Origin: an uncultured Psychrobacter sp.
GTDB taxonomy: Bacteria > Pseudomonadota > Gammaproteobacteria > Pseudomonadales > Moraxellaceae
Assembly: GCA_947501045.1 (NCBI GenBank)
Contig: CANMUI010000002.1
Span: forward strand, 310,001-374,000
DNA length: 64,000 bases
Direction of reading: 5' to 3'
In this document: piece by piece, positions 27,544-36,948 of the stretch
How the letters are laid out: every line of letters begins with the position of its first letter
How positions within the stretch are numbered: the stretch's first letter is position 1
Notes under the pieces: model-generated
What the model was told of the DNA's origin: nothing
What the model saw: only the letters and a program-made list of their open reading frames with translations
The model's database searches: none
Made by a program: the position numbers and the translations under genes

Positions 27544-29010
27544 ATGAAAAAACCTCTATTCGAGCAGCGTCTGACCCTATTTTGGCGGCTGTTTTTAAGC
27601 CTGATATTGACGATTTTGTTTACCGCCGTCTCCTCGGTACTGGTTGAGCGCTGGTTAAATGAGCGAGAGCTAAATGCGCGGATGGCAGCGCAAATTGAAC
27701 GTCTATCCAACAAGCGGGAGCAATTGGTCGTCGCCTTAGAAAAAGGCGACTTATCCACTGTCAGGCAGCTATACGAGCAAGATCGCCGCTTTATGACGCA
27801 GATCACCATCTATGATGAGCAAGGCGCTATTCTTTTCCCCCGCTACGGCCGTATGCAGCGGCACAGACAGCGCGCGCAAGTCTTGATGCAACCTAAATCT
27901 ATACTCAGTGATGTTGATGGCAATGCTAATCGCAACCCTGACATTGCTAACGCCAGCGTCGATAGTGACAATCGCCCCGAGATGGCAGATATCGTAGTTA
28001 CCTTGCCAGATAGACAAACGCTGACTTTACAAACACGCCCACAATTACGCTTCGCTGACGTAGTAGAGCTACAACGTGGTAATTTTATCGTGCGCCTGAT
28101 CTTGATCATTTTGTTTAGCACCTTGGTTTGCTTTTGGCTTAGCCGCACCATGATTCGGCGCATTAGCCATGTCCAGGATACAGTGCGGCAAATGATCGAG
28201 GGTAATTATCAAACGGGCACCGATATCAGCAATCTTGGTTCTGATGAGCTGGGACTACTGGCAAAAGATGTGGCGCAGTTGTCCACGCGCCTTGTCGATA
28301 GTGAACTTGCGCGCAAACAAATGCTAAGTGATATCTCTCATGAGCTGCGCTCGCCGCTGGCACGCCTTGAGGTGGCGACCGAGCTGACCCGCGACTTTGC
28401 CCCGGAGGCTGAGCGCTATCTAGACCGTATCGATAAAGAGTCTAGGCGTATGAATGAGCTTACCCAGCAAATCATTCATATTCAGTCCTTGCAAATGCAG
28501 CAGTACACCACTGATGATTCAGAAAAACAGCGTGTCAATATGGCGCAAATTATCAGCGAGATTGAACAAGATGTCTGTTTTGAGTTTCAAAATAAAAACG
28601 TACACTGGCAGTGGCAAGCGCCTAGGGATAAAGAGTCTTGGACCGTGCTTGGCAATTCTGAGCAGCTGCACAGTGCGCTTGAGAACGTTATTCGTAACGC
28701 CTTTATCCATACGCCTGCAAACTCACAGGTGACAGTCAGTATGGTCAAAACCAAAACCCCTACCGGTCGGCAAGCGCTACAAATTAGTATCTTAGATGAG
28801 GGCAGCGGCGTAGCTGAGGCGGATTTGCAGCGCATCTTTCAACCCTTTGTACGTCTTGATGTCGCACGCCAGCGCCAAACAGGAGGTTATGGTTTAGGAC
28901 TGGCTATTGCCCATGCGGTAGTGCTGGCGCATCAGGGTCAAATTCATGCCTATAATCGAGAAGACGGCATTCAAGGTCTAGTGATACAGATTGTTTTGCC
29001 TATCTTATAA
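27544..29010 (+). CDS. Sensor histidine kinase, CpxA-like
   Basis: 488 residues. Membrane segment 1 lies at about 12-35, a periplasmic domain of about 145 residues follows, then membrane segment 2 at about 178-196 and a HAMP linker. The phospho-acceptor box is SDISHELRSPLARLEVATEL; the ATPase has ENVIRNAFIHTP (N box), DEGSGV (G1) and GYGLGLAIAH (G2). Partner of the response regulator 190 bp upstream. The Cpx-like label rests on the neighbouring Spy/CpxP-like gene and overall architecture. Confidence 0.9.
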   Translation: MKKPLFEQRLTLFWRLFLSLILTILFTAVSSVLVERWLNERELNARMAAQIERLSNKREQLVVALEKGDLSTVRQLYEQDRRFMTQITIYDEQGAILFPRYGRMQRHRQRAQVLMQPKSILSDVDGNANRNPDIANASVDSDNRPEMADIVVTLPDRQTLTLQTRPQLRFADVVELQRGNFIVRLILIILFSTLVCFWLSRTMIRRISHVQDTVRQMIEGNYQTGTDISNLGSDELGLLAKDVAQLSTRLVDSELARKQMLSDISHELRSPLARLEVATELTRDFAPEAERYLDRIDKESRRMNELTQQIIHIQSLQMQQYTTDDSEKQRVNMAQIISEIEQDVCFEFQNKNVHWQWQAPRDKESWTVLGNSEQLHSALENVIRNAFIHTPANSQVTVSMVKTKTPTGRQALQISILDEGSGVAEADLQRIFQPFVRLDVARQRQTGGYGLGLAIAHAVVLAHQGQIHAYNREDGIQGLVIQIVLPIL

Positions 29011-29297
29011 CCAATCTGTTACCCTCTTTTATAACTCAATTCGTTAGTATAGCTGGTAGTATAGAATAATAAATCCTGCTATATAAACAAAGCCACTTTA
29101 TAAGCGTCATTACTCTAAAACCTCGATTAGGTGCAGCTATACGCCTTCAAGCACTCATTATCATCGCATTATTATTACATTGTCATCACCTTGTTATCAG
29201 CGCAACTATTACTCTACCTATAACTTTTCAAACAGATAGACTCATTGGCGCTTTAGTTAGATATAATCTCTGCCCGACTGGGTTTTTCGGATATTTT

Positions 29298-31499
29298 ATG
29301 AATAAAAAAATAATACTAATAATCGCTGTAATCGTCTTAATCATCGGCTTTTTTTACTTTGATTTGAACGACTTATTGACCCTTGAAGGTTTAAAAGGCT
29401 CCATGGCTCAGTTTGATGAGTATAAGGCCGAGTCGCCGCTATTAGTCATTGGCGGTTTTTTCTTAATTTACGTCTTAGTTACCGCGTTATCCCTACCCGG
29501 TGCGGCGATTTTAACCTTGGCGGCCGGGGCGTTGTTTGGCTTGGTGCAAGGTTTGCTAATTGCCTCGTTTGCCTCCAGTATTGGTGCGACGCTAGCGTTT
29601 TTGACCTCGCGCTATTTGCTCAGAGATACCATCAAACAGCGTTTCCCTGAGCGTCTTGAATCGATTGATAAAGGGGTAAAAAAAGAAGGCGCGTTTTATT
29701 TATTTACCTTGCGATTGGTACCGCTATTTCCCTTTTTTATCATTAATCTCTTGATGGGCCTGACCGCGATTAAGACGTGGACATTTTACTGGGTCAGCCA
29801 AGTCGGTATGCTCGCTGGCACCTTTGTCTACGTCAATGCTGGTACCCAGCTGGCGCAAATCGATAGCTTGTCAGGGATTTTATCTTTTGATTTGATTGTC
29901 TCTTTTGCTCTGCTAGGATTTTTCCCATTAATAGCCAAATGGATGTTAAATATGTTTAAAAAACGCCGCGTCTATAAAAACTACACTAAACCTAAAAGCT
30001 TTGATCGTAATATGATTGTTATCGGTGCGGGCGCCGGCGGCTTGGTGACGAGCTATATCGCCGCCACGGTAAAAGCCAAAGTAACGCTAATTGAAGCGGG
30101 TGAGATGGGCGGCGACTGCCTAAACTACGGCTGCGTCCCTAGTAAGGCCTTGATTAAAAGCGCCAAAGTCGCCGAGCACATGCGCCATGCTGAGCGCTAC
30201 GGCCTTGATAACACCGAGCCGCAGTTTGACTTTAACAACGTTATGACCCGAATCCATAAAATCATCGCTGACATTGCACCAAACGATAGTGTCGAGCGCT
30301 ACACCAATCTAGGCGTTGAGGTATTAAAAGGTTATGCCAAGATTATTGACCCGTGGACGGTGGAAGTGGCATTGAACGATGGTAGCGTGCAGAGGCTCAC
30401 CACACGCACGATAGTCCTTGCTACCGGCGCGCGTCCGGTGGTTCCAGACTTGCCGGGACTTGAGGAGACGGGCTATGTCACCAACGATACCATGTGGGAG
30501 AAGTTCGCCCAGCTTGAGGAGCTACCCCAAAGAATAGTGGTGCTCGGCGGCGGCCCTATCGGTACCGAATTAGCGCAAGCCTTTGCTCGTTTAGGCTCGA
30601 ACGTGACTCAGATTGAAAGAGGCGCACGGCTTATAAAAAGAGAAGATATCGAGGTTTCAGAGTTTGCCGAGCAAGTGCTGACCGAAAGCGGCGTCAAGGT
30701 TCTCACCTCTCATCAAGCCACGCGCTGTGAGGTTCGCGCGGGTAAAAATTATCTCATTGTTGAACCCTTAAATCGAGCAGACGCGCAAGATAAGCAAAGC
30801 AAACAGGGAGATAAACAGCAAGAAATCGCTATCGAATACGACGAGCTGATTTGCGCGGTTGGCCGTAATGCACGCCTTGAAGGCTTTGGCCTCGAAGATT
30901 TGGGTATTGACACCAAAAACAAAACCATCGATACCGATGACTATCTAGAAACCCTCTACCCCAATATCTACGCCGCAGGTGATGTGGTCGGGCCTTATCA
31001 GTTTACCCATGTGGCCTCCCATCAGGCTTGGTATGCCGCAGTCAACGCGCTATTTGGCCATTTAAAGAAGTTTAAAGTCGATTACCGCGTCATTCCATGG
31101 ACGACTTTTATTGATCCAGAAGTGGCGCGTGTGGGATTAAATGAGCAAGACGCTATCGATAAAGGCATCGATTTTGAAGTGACCCGCTATGACTTTAAAG
31201 ATTTAGACCGCGCAGTGACGGAAAGCGCCAACTATGGTTTTATTAAAGTCATCACCCCAAAAGGCAAAGATAAAATACTTGGCGTTACCATCGTTGCCGA
31301 AAATGCTGGGGAATTTATGAGCGAATTTATCCTTGCCATGAAACACGGTTTAGGGCTTAATAAAATCCTTGGCACCATCCATATGTATCCAACGTGGGCG
31401 GAGGGTAATAAATACGCTGCAGGCGACTGGAAACGCAATCACGCGCCTGAGAAGCTGTTGGAATGGGTGGAAAAATATCATACGTGGCGTCGGGGTTAA
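29298..31499 (+). CDS. VTT-domain membrane protein fused to FAD-dependent disulfide reductase
   Basis: 733-residue fusion. Residues 1-225 form a TVP38/TMEM64 (VTT/DedA-like) membrane domain with several hydrophobic segments and the GALFGLVQG...GATLAFL core. From about 238 a soluble class-I pyridine-nucleotide disulfide oxidoreductase follows: FAD motif VIGAGAGGL, redox pair Cys274/Cys279 in GDCLNYGCVPSK, NAD motif VLGGGPIGTELAQ, GDV box IYAAGDVVGP, and the C-terminal dimer segment with the IHMYPTWAE histidine. Resembles mercuric reductase/lipoamide dehydrogenase but lacks a CC C-terminus. Its partner and electron acceptor are unknown. Confidence 0.88.
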   Translation: MNKKIILIIAVIVLIIGFFYFDLNDLLTLEGLKGSMAQFDEYKAESPLLVIGGFFLIYVLVTALSLPGAAILTLAAGALFGLVQGLLIASFASSIGATLAFLTSRYLLRDTIKQRFPERLESIDKGVKKEGAFYLFTLRLVPLFPFFIINLLMGLTAIKTWTFYWVSQVGMLAGTFVYVNAGTQLAQIDSLSGILSFDLIVSFALLGFFPLIAKWMLNMFKKRRVYKNYTKPKSFDRNMIVIGAGAGGLVTSYIAATVKAKVTLIEAGEMGGDCLNYGCVPSKALIKSAKVAEHMRHAERYGLDNTEPQFDFNNVMTRIHKIIADIAPNDSVERYTNLGVEVLKGYAKIIDPWTVEVALNDGSVQRLTTRTIVLATGARPVVPDLPGLEETGYVTNDTMWEKFAQLEELPQRIVVLGGGPIGTELAQAFARLGSNVTQIERGARLIKREDIEVSEFAEQVLTESGVKVLTSHQATRCEVRAGKNYLIVEPLNRADAQDKQSKQGDKQQEIAIEYDELICAVGRNARLEGFGLEDLGIDTKNKTIDTDDYLETLYPNIYAAGDVVGPYQFTHVASHQAWYAAVNALFGHLKKFKVDYRVIPWTTFIDPEVARVGLNEQDAIDKGIDFEVTRYDFKDLDRAVTESANYGFIKVITPKGKDKILGVTIVAENAGEFMSEFILAMKHGLGLNKILGTIHMYPTWAEGNKYAAGDWKRNHAPEKLLEWVEKYHTWRRG

Positions 31500-31579
31500 T
31501 AATTATAAGTTTAAAAAATTTAGTTAATACAAACAATCCTTATCATTAATAAATTCAACGATAATAAACTTAATTTGGC

Positions 31580-31793
31580 GTAGGCTGGGTTTTTAACCCA
31601 GCATTATAACTTTGCAGAATTTCATGAGAACTCTATTTAAATACCCTGCTCTTAACTTAATATGAATCATCGTAGGTTGATGTGGAGCTTGCGATACCCA
31701 ATAATTTGAGCTTTAAATACATAATAAAATTGTGTTTTCAGTCAAGCATTGAACCATTTGTAAAGTCGCTGCTGGGTTAAAAACCCAGCCTAC
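31580..31793. repeat. MITE-like element with perfect 23-bp terminal inverted repeats
   Basis: The left terminus 31580-31602 and right terminus 31771-31793 are exact reverse complements over 23 bp, beginning GTAGGCTGGG. Each terminus is itself a hairpin around TTTTTAA. The 214-bp unit has no coding capacity and fills most of the 330-bp gap between the VTT-reductase and ynjB-like genes. Near-identical termini are found at 35017-35039 and 42647-42666. Confidence 0.8.
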
Positions 31794-31829
31794 AACAGCT
31801 TGAAATCTATAGCTATAACGGAAACTTAA

Positions 31830-33128
31830 ATGCACGTCATAAAGCTTATACCCACGCTAAAAACCCTAACCCGCTATAGCAGCTACGCCATAGCGCTTGG
31901 ACTTTGCGCGGGTATTTCGGCCAGTACCGCATCCACCCCTAATGTAGCCAATGCTAAAAATTCATCACAGTGGCAACAGATAGAAAGCTTGGGCAAAAAC
32001 CAAGACGTCTACTTCCATACTTGGGGCGGCGACCCGCAAATTAACGCTTATATCCAGTGGGCAGCTAGTGAGGTCGATGACAAATACAATATCAATCTAG
32101 TCCACGTCAAACTAAGCGATACCAGCGAAGCGGTCAGTCGCGTCCTCGCTGAAAAGTCCGCCAATAATAACAACCAAGGTAGCGTTGATTTGATTTGGAT
32201 TAATGGGGCCAACTTTGCCACCATGAGTGAGAACTCATTACTGCTCAAAGACTGGGCAAGCAATTTGCCTAACTTTGCCCTCACCGACCCTGAAAATAAT
32301 CCAGCGGTTACTCTTGACTTTGGTATTCCTACCGAAGGCATGGAATCGCCTTGGGGACAGGCATCACTGACCTTTTATTATGATAGCTTAGCACTTGAGA
32401 ATCCGCCCCAAACCCTAAATGAGCTAGCAAATTGGACAAAGGATAACCCCGGACGTTTTAGCTATCCAAAGCCGCCGGACTTTTTGGGTATGAGCTTTTT
32501 AAAGTACGCTTTAGTGATGCTACATAGACAAAATGATGCGGCAAACGGTACTAATATCAGCGCCCAGTTGAACGAGCCTGCGACCAAGCAAAACACCGCA
32601 CAAGTTTTAGATCCGCTATGGGACTTCTTAGATGAGCTGCACCCCAGCCTTTGGCGCGGCGGCAAACAGTTTTTGCAAAGCGGGGCACAAATGCGCCGTT
32701 TGGTTGATGATACTGAGCTGAGCCTTGCTTTTACTTTTTCAGGCCCTGAGGTGCCAGCAGCGGTGCAGCGTTATGACTTACCGCCCAGTATTCGCAGCTA
32801 CGCGATGCATGATGGCAGCTTGAGTAATACCCATTTTGTCGCTATTCCCTATAACGCTAGTCACTTTGAGGCAGCGCAGTTAGTGGCAAACTTTTTACTC
32901 AGCCCCGAGGCGCAGGCGCGAAAGCAAGAGCCATCGATTTGGGGCGACAAAACGGTTCTAGTTCAATCCATGCTTACCCCCGAGCAGCAAGCACTGTTTA
33001 AAACCAATAAACCGCACCCAAGCGCCCTGCCTTTTGATGCGATTAAACGCACAGTTAGCGAGCCGCATCCCAGTTGGGTCGATGCTATTATGCAAGGCTG
33101 GCAGGCGCGTTACGGGGTTAGCGAATGA
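31830..33128 (+). CDS. ynjB: ABC transporter substrate-binding protein, YnjB-like
   Basis: 432-residue periplasmic binding protein with an N-terminal signal peptide (hydrophobic stretch at about 16-35, ends at a small-residue site). The mature part begins with the extracellular solute-binding pattern VYFHTWGGDPQINAYIQW, close to the YnjB/thiamine-binding type. The stop codon overlaps the start of the permease gene (ATGA), so the two are coupled. Ligand unknown; the family is annotated as a possible thiamine or related transporter on weak grounds. Confidence 0.86.
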   Translation: MHVIKLIPTLKTLTRYSSYAIALGLCAGISASTASTPNVANAKNSSQWQQIESLGKNQDVYFHTWGGDPQINAYIQWAASEVDDKYNINLVHVKLSDTSEAVSRVLAEKSANNNNQGSVDLIWINGANFATMSENSLLLKDWASNLPNFALTDPENNPAVTLDFGIPTEGMESPWGQASLTFYYDSLALENPPQTLNELANWTKDNPGRFSYPKPPDFLGMSFLKYALVMLHRQNDAANGTNISAQLNEPATKQNTAQVLDPLWDFLDELHPSLWRGGKQFLQSGAQMRRLVDDTELSLAFTFSGPEVPAAVQRYDLPPSIRSYAMHDGSLSNTHFVAIPYNASHFEAAQLVANFLLSPEAQARKQEPSIWGDKTVLVQSMLTPEQQALFKTNKPHPSALPFDAIKRTVSEPHPSWVDAIMQGWQARYGVSE

Positions 33129-34927
33129 GTCAAAATAGCGACGATAAAGATAAAACTCCTAAAAAAAGTAGCGGCGCTGTAACTAGTGCAATCGATACCC
33201 AAACCAGCGCTACGGCAATCCCTTATAAAAGGGATTTGTTTACGCATCTAACCACGCTTAGCCCGAAGTTTTTATTACTGCTACTGATATTGCCCGTACT
33301 CGGTGGTTTGATAAGTGTGCTCCTGCCCGCCTTTGGCTGGATACCGGCTATAGGGCAAACCACGATTGGTCTACAAGGCTTTGCGGCGCTATGGCAAACG
33401 CCCGGTCTTGGGCAAATGGTCGCCTTAAGCGCTGCCACCGGACTTATCAGCACCCTGCTCGCTTTTATGCTGGCGCTGATGATATTGGCGGCGTTTTTTA
33501 ACAGCGCCTGGCTGACTCGTATCGAGCGTTTGTTAAGTCCTATCTTAGTCATTCCGCACGCGGCAGCGGCGATTGCGGTAGGTTTTTTGATTGCGCCCTC
33601 GGGTATGGTGGCGCGGCTGATATCGCCGTGGCTTAGCGGTTGGGAGCTGGCGCCGCAAGGCATATTGCCGCACGACCCTTATGGCATCAGTATTATTTTG
33701 GGACTGGTGCTAAAAGAGCTACCGTTTTTATTACTTATGGCACTGGGCATCCTTGCGCAGCCGGAGCTGGGTAAAAAGCTACGCCAGCAGTATAAAGTCG
33801 CGCTGAATTTAGGTTATTATCCCATCACTGCCTTTTTTAAAGCGGTGTTTCCTCTTCTTTATCCGCTATTGCGTCTGCCTATCTTGGCGGTACTCGCTTA
33901 TGCTAGCGCCAGTGTGGAGATGCCGCTAATATTGGGGCCAAACACCCCGCCTACCCTTGCCGTCACTATCATGCAGTGGTTTAATGATATCGATTTAAAC
34001 TTGCGTATCAAGGCCTCGGCCGGCGCGGTATTACAACTATTATTAACCGGCGCTTTAATTGCATTATGGCTGGGTGGCGAAAAAGCTATCAAAGCATTCT
34101 TTACAGACTCATTGACCAATGGTAAACGTCAATATCTTGACAGCGTTTGGCAAAAAGTCACCGTTGCTTTAACGACTTTTATCATAGGCTTTATAGCACT
34201 CGCGTTGATTGGTCTCGTTCTTTGGTCAGTAGCTGGTTATTGGCGCTTCCCCGCTGCACTGCCCGAGCAGCTGGTACTGCTGCATTTTCAAAGCGCCTTT
34301 ACGCAAATGGGCACGCCATTATTTAATACCATCGCACTGGGTATCGTCTCTACTTTCGTTGCCATTATCTTAACCTTGCTGTGTTTGGAAGCGGAGCAAT
34401 TAAGCCATAAGTCCATTTCAAACTTTACTAGTTTTATCATTTACCTGCCGCTTTTGGTGCCCAGCATCGCCTTTTTATTTGGTCTGGTTTGGCTGCAACA
34501 ATGGGTCAATAATCAAGCAGCGTTCTTTAACGTAGCCTTTACTCATTTATTATTTGTACTGCCCTATGTATTCTTGTCACTTGCCAGCAGTTATCGGCGC
34601 TTGGATAGACGCTTTGCCAATGTCGCTGCCAGCCTTGGAGCGCCGCCTCTGAAAGTGTTTTTACAAGTGAGATTACCACAGTTATTTGCCCCGATTTTAA
34701 TTGCTATCGCTTTAGGATTAGCGGTAAGCTTTGGGCAATACCTGCCGACATTACTAGCGGGCGGCGGGCGTATCGCTACCATTACCACTGAAGCGGTCAC
34801 CTTAGCAAATGGCGCTAGCCGGCGTACCAGTGCTGTTTATGCGCTTATGCAAATGGTAATGCCACTGGTTGGGTTTATAGTGGCGTGGATGCTGCCGAGG
34901 TACTTTTTTCGCAGTGGTAGGCGTTGA
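33125..34927 (+). CDS. ynjC: ABC transporter fused permease, YnjC-like
   Basis: 600-residue inner-membrane protein with two consecutive binding-protein-dependent permease domains, each of about six membrane segments. The EAA-type coupling loops are visible around KVALNLGYYPITAFFKAVFP and AASLGAPPLKVFLQVRLP. A hydrophilic N-terminal tail of about 45 residues precedes the first segment. Overlaps the preceding gene by four bases. A possible MITE end (GTAGGC) coincides with its last codons at 34917, which may have altered the C-terminus. Confidence 0.87.
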   Translation: MSQNSDDKDKTPKKSSGAVTSAIDTQTSATAIPYKRDLFTHLTTLSPKFLLLLLILPVLGGLISVLLPAFGWIPAIGQTTIGLQGFAALWQTPGLGQMVALSAATGLISTLLAFMLALMILAAFFNSAWLTRIERLLSPILVIPHAAAAIAVGFLIAPSGMVARLISPWLSGWELAPQGILPHDPYGISIILGLVLKELPFLLLMALGILAQPELGKKLRQQYKVALNLGYYPITAFFKAVFPLLYPLLRLPILAVLAYASASVEMPLILGPNTPPTLAVTIMQWFNDIDLNLRIKASAGAVLQLLLTGALIALWLGGEKAIKAFFTDSLTNGKRQYLDSVWQKVTVALTTFIIGFIALALIGLVLWSVAGYWRFPAALPEQLVLLHFQSAFTQMGTPLFNTIALGIVSTFVAIILTLLCLEAEQLSHKSISNFTSFIIYLPLLVPSIAFLFGLVWLQQWVNNQAAFFNVAFTHLLFVLPYVFLSLASSYRRLDRRFANVAASLGAPPLKVFLQVRLPQLFAPILIAIALGLAVSFGQYLPTLLAGGGRIATITTEAVTLANGASRRTSAVYALMQMVMPLVGFIVAWMLPRYFFRSGRR

Positions 34928-35016
34928 GGTTTTGGTGAATAAAATTAATGATGAGAAGTTATTCTGAAAATTAGTAGCATGTGTTTTCCAGCATCTTAAT
35001 TCTGCAGAGTCTTGAT

Positions 35017-35039
35017 GCTAGGTTAAAAACCCAGCCTAC
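35017..35039. repeat. Solitary MITE terminus
   Basis: Twenty-two of 23 bases agree with the right terminus of the element at 31580-31793 (one G to A change). It lies between the permease and ATPase genes of the ynj-like transporter. A possible matching left end starts GTAGGC at 34917, overlapping the last permease codons; if real, the unit is about 123 bp. Only this terminus is convincing. Confidence 0.6.
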
Positions 35040-35100
35040 AACTACAAATCTAAATAACTTCAAAAATAGTTCAATTATTAAAAAGAAAAAAGGGTTCTCA

Positions 35101-35784
35101 ATGCCATCATCTCTACAAATAAAAAACTTGCAACTTTATCGGCAAGATAAATTACTGCTTAGGCTAAATGCAGAAGTTAATGGCGGTGAGATATTAACCA
35201 TCATGGGCCCATCTGGTAGCGGTAAATCAAGTTTGCTAAACTGGATTACCGGTACGTTATCTAATGACTTTAGTGCCACGGGCGAAGTCTGGTTAAATGC
35301 TCAAAACGTCAGCCACTTGCCCACGCATCTACGTCAAATCGGCGTACTCTATCAAGATGCGCTACTGTTTTCACACTTATCGGTGGCAGGTAACATTGCT
35401 TTTGCGATGCCCAAAGAAAATAGACAGAACCATACAAAGAGCAGTAAAAAGCAGCGTCTGGAGAAAATAGAGCACGCTCTTGCACAAGTCGGTTTGGCTA
35501 GTATGGCAAAGCGTCATCCCGATAATTTATCGGGTGGTCAACAAGCACGTGTGGCACTGCTGCGCACACTGCTAAGTGAGCCTAAGGCTATACTCCTTGA
35601 CGAGCCTTTTAGTAAGCTTGATACCCAGCTGAGGATGGAGACGCGCCAATTGGTGTTTGAGCAAATCCGTGACCATAAGCTGCCGGCTATTATGGTTACC
35701 CACGACCATAGTGATGCAGAAGCAGCAGAAGGTCAGGTTATACATTTAGGCGCAGCTGAAATAGAGCAAAACCATGCTAGATAA
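35101..35784 (+). CDS. ynjD: ABC transporter ATP-binding protein, YnjD-like
   Basis: About 227 residues from ATG 35101. Walker A GPSGSGKSSLL, signature LSGGQQARVALLR, Walker B AILLDEPFSKLD and the H-loop MVTHDHSDAEA are all present. An upstream in-frame GTG at 34981 would add 40 residues encoded partly by the MITE terminus; these look non-coding, so the ATG is chosen. Energises import with the YnjB- and YnjC-like proteins. Overlaps the next gene by 11 bp. Confidence 0.9.
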   Translation: MPSSLQIKNLQLYRQDKLLLRLNAEVNGGEILTIMGPSGSGKSSLLNWITGTLSNDFSATGEVWLNAQNVSHLPTHLRQIGVLYQDALLFSHLSVAGNIAFAMPKENRQNHTKSSKKQRLEKIEHALAQVGLASMAKRHPDNLSGGQQARVALLRTLLSEPKAILLDEPFSKLDTQLRMETRQLVFEQIRDHKLPAIMVTHDHSDAEAAEGQVIHLGAAEIEQNHAR

Positions 35785-36418
35785 ATATCTCACGCCTATC
35801 ATAAAACCAATATTGACCCCGATAGCCGCTGCCCTACATAAACGCGGTATCACCGCTGACCAGTTATCCGTCTTTGGTTTTGCTATCGGCATGTTGGCCT
35901 TGCCACTGCTCGCTTTTGAGCTATGGTTCGCGGCGCTTATTGCTATTGTGTGTAATCGTATTTTTGATGGGCTGGACGGGGCGCTGGCGCGTTACGCCAA
36001 GCAAAGCTCAAGCGCAGGCGGCTATTTGGACATTACCCTAGACTTTTTATTTTACGCCGCTGTACCGCTTGGCTTTATTTTGGCAAACCCTGAACAAAAC
36101 GCTATCGCAGGGGCGTTACTACTAGCCGCTTTTATCGGCACGGGTTCTAGCTTTTTAGCCTTTGCCATCGCAGCAGAAAAGTTTCAGCTAGACAAACCGC
36201 AGTTTAAATATAAAAGTTTTTATTACCTAAATGGCCTCACCGAAGGTACTGAAACCATTGCACTGTTTATCGCCTTTTGTATTTGGCCACAGCATTTTGT
36301 ACTGCTAGCAGGCATATTTGCCACTGCTTGTGCAATTACGATTTTTACTCGTATTTATGGCGGTTATCATACCCTTAAACAGCTTGAGGCCAATACTGCT
36401 AAAACCATTAATAGATAA
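35774..36418 (+). CDS. ynjF: CDP-alcohol phosphatidyltransferase family protein, YnjF-like
   Basis: 214-residue membrane enzyme. The family signature D-G-x2-A-R-x8-G-x3-D-x3-D is present as DGLDGALARYAKQSS followed by GGYLDITLD. Several hydrophobic helices surround it. Such enzymes transfer a phosphoalcohol between CDP-linked donors and an acceptor to make phospholipids or inositol compounds. The same gene accompanies ynjBCD in Escherichia coli, so this linkage is conserved, though its purpose is unknown. Confidence 0.85.
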   Translation: MLDKYLTPIIKPILTPIAAALHKRGITADQLSVFGFAIGMLALPLLAFELWFAALIAIVCNRIFDGLDGALARYAKQSSSAGGYLDITLDFLFYAAVPLGFILANPEQNAIAGALLLAAFIGTGSSFLAFAIAAEKFQLDKPQFKYKSFYYLNGLTEGTETIALFIAFCIWPQHFVLLAGIFATACAITIFTRIYGGYHTLKQLEANTAKTINR

Positions 36419-36437
36419 CTAATAGCTAAGCTTCAAG

Positions 36438-36842
36438 CTAATCAATAACAGCTGTCATCTCAATCTCAATTAGCAAATCTGGCATGGCAAGAGACTGCAC
36501 ACCGAGCAGCGTATTGACAGGTGGTGTTGTATCACCATAAAAGTCACCAATAGCTTTGCCCACCACTTCTAAATTTGTTGGCTCTAAATCAACGATATAT
36601 GTTCGCATGCGCACCACATTTGCAGGCGTTGCCCCCGCTTCTTTTAGTACAGTACGTAGGTTTTTGAAAACCTGCTCGGTCTGTTTAGCTAGATCATTTT
36701 TACCAACAGTATTACCCTCAGCGTCCCAAGCCAATTGCCCTGCACAATGAATCACTGTCTTGCCCTGAGCTTTGGTAGCATGAGAAAAGCCAAATTGCAA
36801 GCTGTCATACATAGTGCTTGGGTTAATAGTTTGGTGTGTCAT
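36438..36842 (-). CDS. RidA/YjgF family protein
   Basis: 134 residues from ATG 36842, which has AAAGGAAA upstream; the ATG at 36869 is poorer. The family pattern includes FSHATKAQGKTVIHCAGQ, an Arg in VVRMRTYIVDL, and the C-terminal LIEIEMTAVID block with the conserved acidic residue. RidA proteins hydrolyse reactive enamine/imine intermediates from amino acid enzymes. It is divergent from the biotin/oxoprolinase cluster and might clear an unstable product of it; that is inference. The gene ends convergent to ynjF. Confidence 0.87.
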   Translation of the reverse strand: MTHQTINPSTMYDSLQFGFSHATKAQGKTVIHCAGQLAWDAEGNTVGKNDLAKQTEQVFKNLRTVLKEAGATPANVVRMRTYIVDLEPTNLEVVGKAIGDFYGDTTPPVNTLLGVQSLAMPDLLIEIEMTAVID

Positions 36843-36948
36843 GTTAGTTTCCTTTATCAATGATAGCATTTTATTAATTTATAAATTAAAATGAATACTA
36901 ACAGATAATTCATTATCTATCATTCACTCTGATAAAGTGATATATCAT

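Noticed and set aside
34981..35100. 40-residue N-terminal extension of the YnjD-like ATPase
   Set aside because: It would start at GTG and be encoded by the MITE terminus; the ATG at 35101 gives the normal protein.
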